Source of the DNA: Opitutia bacterium
GTDB lineage: Bacteria; Verrucomicrobiota; Verrucomicrobiia; Opitutales; UBA953
Length of the DNA stretch: 6,253 nucleotides
Direction of reading: 5' to 3'
NCBI GenBank assembly: GCA_003485955.1
Contig: DNHH01000024.1
Coordinates: forward strand, 27,544 to 33,796
Both the position numbers and the translations under genes were made by a program. Shown one piece after another: positions 5,605-6,253 of the stretch. Every line of letters starts with the position of its first letter. The stretch's first letter is position 1. Below the pieces are notes generated by a model, which was given only the letters and a program-made list of their open reading frames with translations, did not search any database and was not told the DNA's origin.

Positions 5605-6253
5605 ATGCAGTCGCAACTCGACAGCGCGCTCAAAGAGGCGGCCGACGCCGCTGGGCAAATCCGTACCCGTGCTGAACTTGAAGCCCTCAAGGCTCGTCTC
5701 GTTGGTCCCAACGGTTCGCTGACCCTCATCATGCGCGGGATGGCTACGCTTTCCAAAGAAGAGCGTCCGGCTGCCGGCAAGATGGTCAACGCAACCAAAG
5801 CCCAGCTCGATGAAATCCTCGCGACAGTCTCAGCGCGTGTTGAGCAGGCAGAATTAGCTGCGCTGCTTGGGCCTACGATCGATCCCTCGTTAGCGAGTCC
5901 TGATGTTGCTTTGGGCTCATTGCATCCATTGACGCGTACGCGTGAGCGCATCCTCGCCACATTTCGTAAATTAGGTTTCGTCATCGCCGAAGGACCTGAA
6001 GTCGAGACGGAGTGGCATTGCTTTGATGCCTTGAATACGCCCGCTGATCACCCTGCGCGCGATATGCAGGATACTTTCTATTTACCTAAATCATTTCGCT
6101 CTATCGATGCGTTGCGCAAAGGTGACGAAGATCTCTTACTACGGACCCATACTTCGAGTGTGCAGGTGCGCACGATGCTTTCGCGCAAACCGCCTTTACG
6201 TATCGTGGCTCCAGGGCGTTGCTTCCGACGCGATGCCGTCGATGCCACCCACT
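5605..6253 (+). CDS. pheS: Phenylalanyl-tRNA synthetase alpha subunit (3' end missing)
   Basis: PheS is the catalytic subunit of the (alpha beta)2 enzyme that charges tRNA-Phe with phenylalanine. 216 complete codons are visible from ATG 5605; the right edge cuts the gene, which should reach roughly 340 residues. Residues 1-90 form the N-terminal helical arm that contacts tRNA, with LVGPNGSLTLIMRGM (32-46) resembling the LGKKG.lT..mk.l motif. The class II catalytic core begins near 105: HPLTRTRERILATFRKLGF (107-125), GPEVETEWHCFDALN (130-144), the typical PADHPARDMQDTFYL (146-160), then LLRTHTSSVQVRTM (178-191) and the motif 2 region RIVAPGRCFRRDAVDATH (199-216). The start is chosen because no in-frame upstream extension resembles PheS; no Shine-Dalgarno is present. 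The gene lies 105 bp after rplT with a terminator-like hairpin between. pheT would be expected downstream, outside the window. Confidence 0.95.
   Translation, partial: MQSQLDSALKEAADAAGQIRTRAELEALKARLVGPNGSLTLIMRGMATLSKEERPAAGKMVNATKAQLDEILATVSARVEQAELAALLGPTIDPSLASPDVALGSLHPLTRTRERILATFRKLGFVIAEGPEVETEWHCFDALNTPADHPARDMQDTFYLPKSFRSIDALRKGDEDLLLRTHTSSVQVRTMLSRKPPLRIVAPGRCFRRDAVDATH

Noticed and set aside
5598..5984. Minus-strand frame of 128 codons opposite pheS
   Set aside because: The plus strand encodes a clear PheS; the minus product is Ser/Arg/Ala-rich with no recognisable domain.

Overview
The window looks like a chromosomal housekeeping region from a bacterium of the Verrucomicrobiota, possibly class Opitutae. 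That placement is an inference. It rests on a TIGR03790-family protein, the general look of the IF-3, L35 and L20 sequences, and gene starts that mostly lack a Shine-Dalgarno motif. Base composition appears moderate, near 50% GC by eye. I see no mobile element, CRISPR array, rRNA or tRNA. Coding density is high and no gene-free stretch exceeds about 150 bases.

The left three quarters (1-4714) hold five genes, all on the minus strand. In transcription order they are: a Bcp-like peroxiredoxin (4714-4238), translation initiation factor IF-3 infC (4191-3466), a secreted Amidase_3 N-acetylmuramoyl-L-alanine amidase (3450-2488), a CLC-family transporter with CLC-F (fluoride/proton antiporter) hallmarks (2439-1240), and a TIGR03790-family secreted protein (from 1179, running off the left edge). 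Gaps are 46, 15, 48 and 60 bp with no clear terminator between them, so they could form one transcript. The 15 bp infC-amidase gap is the best support for co-transcription.

The right quarter (4866-6253) is on the plus strand: rpmI (L35), rplT (L20), a strong intrinsic-terminator-like hairpin, and the 5' part of pheS (phenylalanyl-tRNA synthetase alpha chain), cut by the right edge. A 151 bp region (4715-4865) separates the two divergent groups and must contain at least the rpmI-rplT promoter, although I could not identify convincing promoter boxes.

The most notable feature of the layout is that the widespread infC-rpmI-rplT(-pheS) cluster is broken. infC lies nearby but faces the other way, behind a peroxiredoxin, and is now followed by cell-wall and ion-transport genes. 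This would uncouple infC from the L20-dependent control known in other bacteria. Other points of interest are an IF-3 with an altered RGRE motif and long tails, a fluoride-type CLC with no recognisable fluoride riboswitch, and a peroxiredoxin with a modified TPGC site. I found no convincing undescribed defence, mobile or regulatory system.
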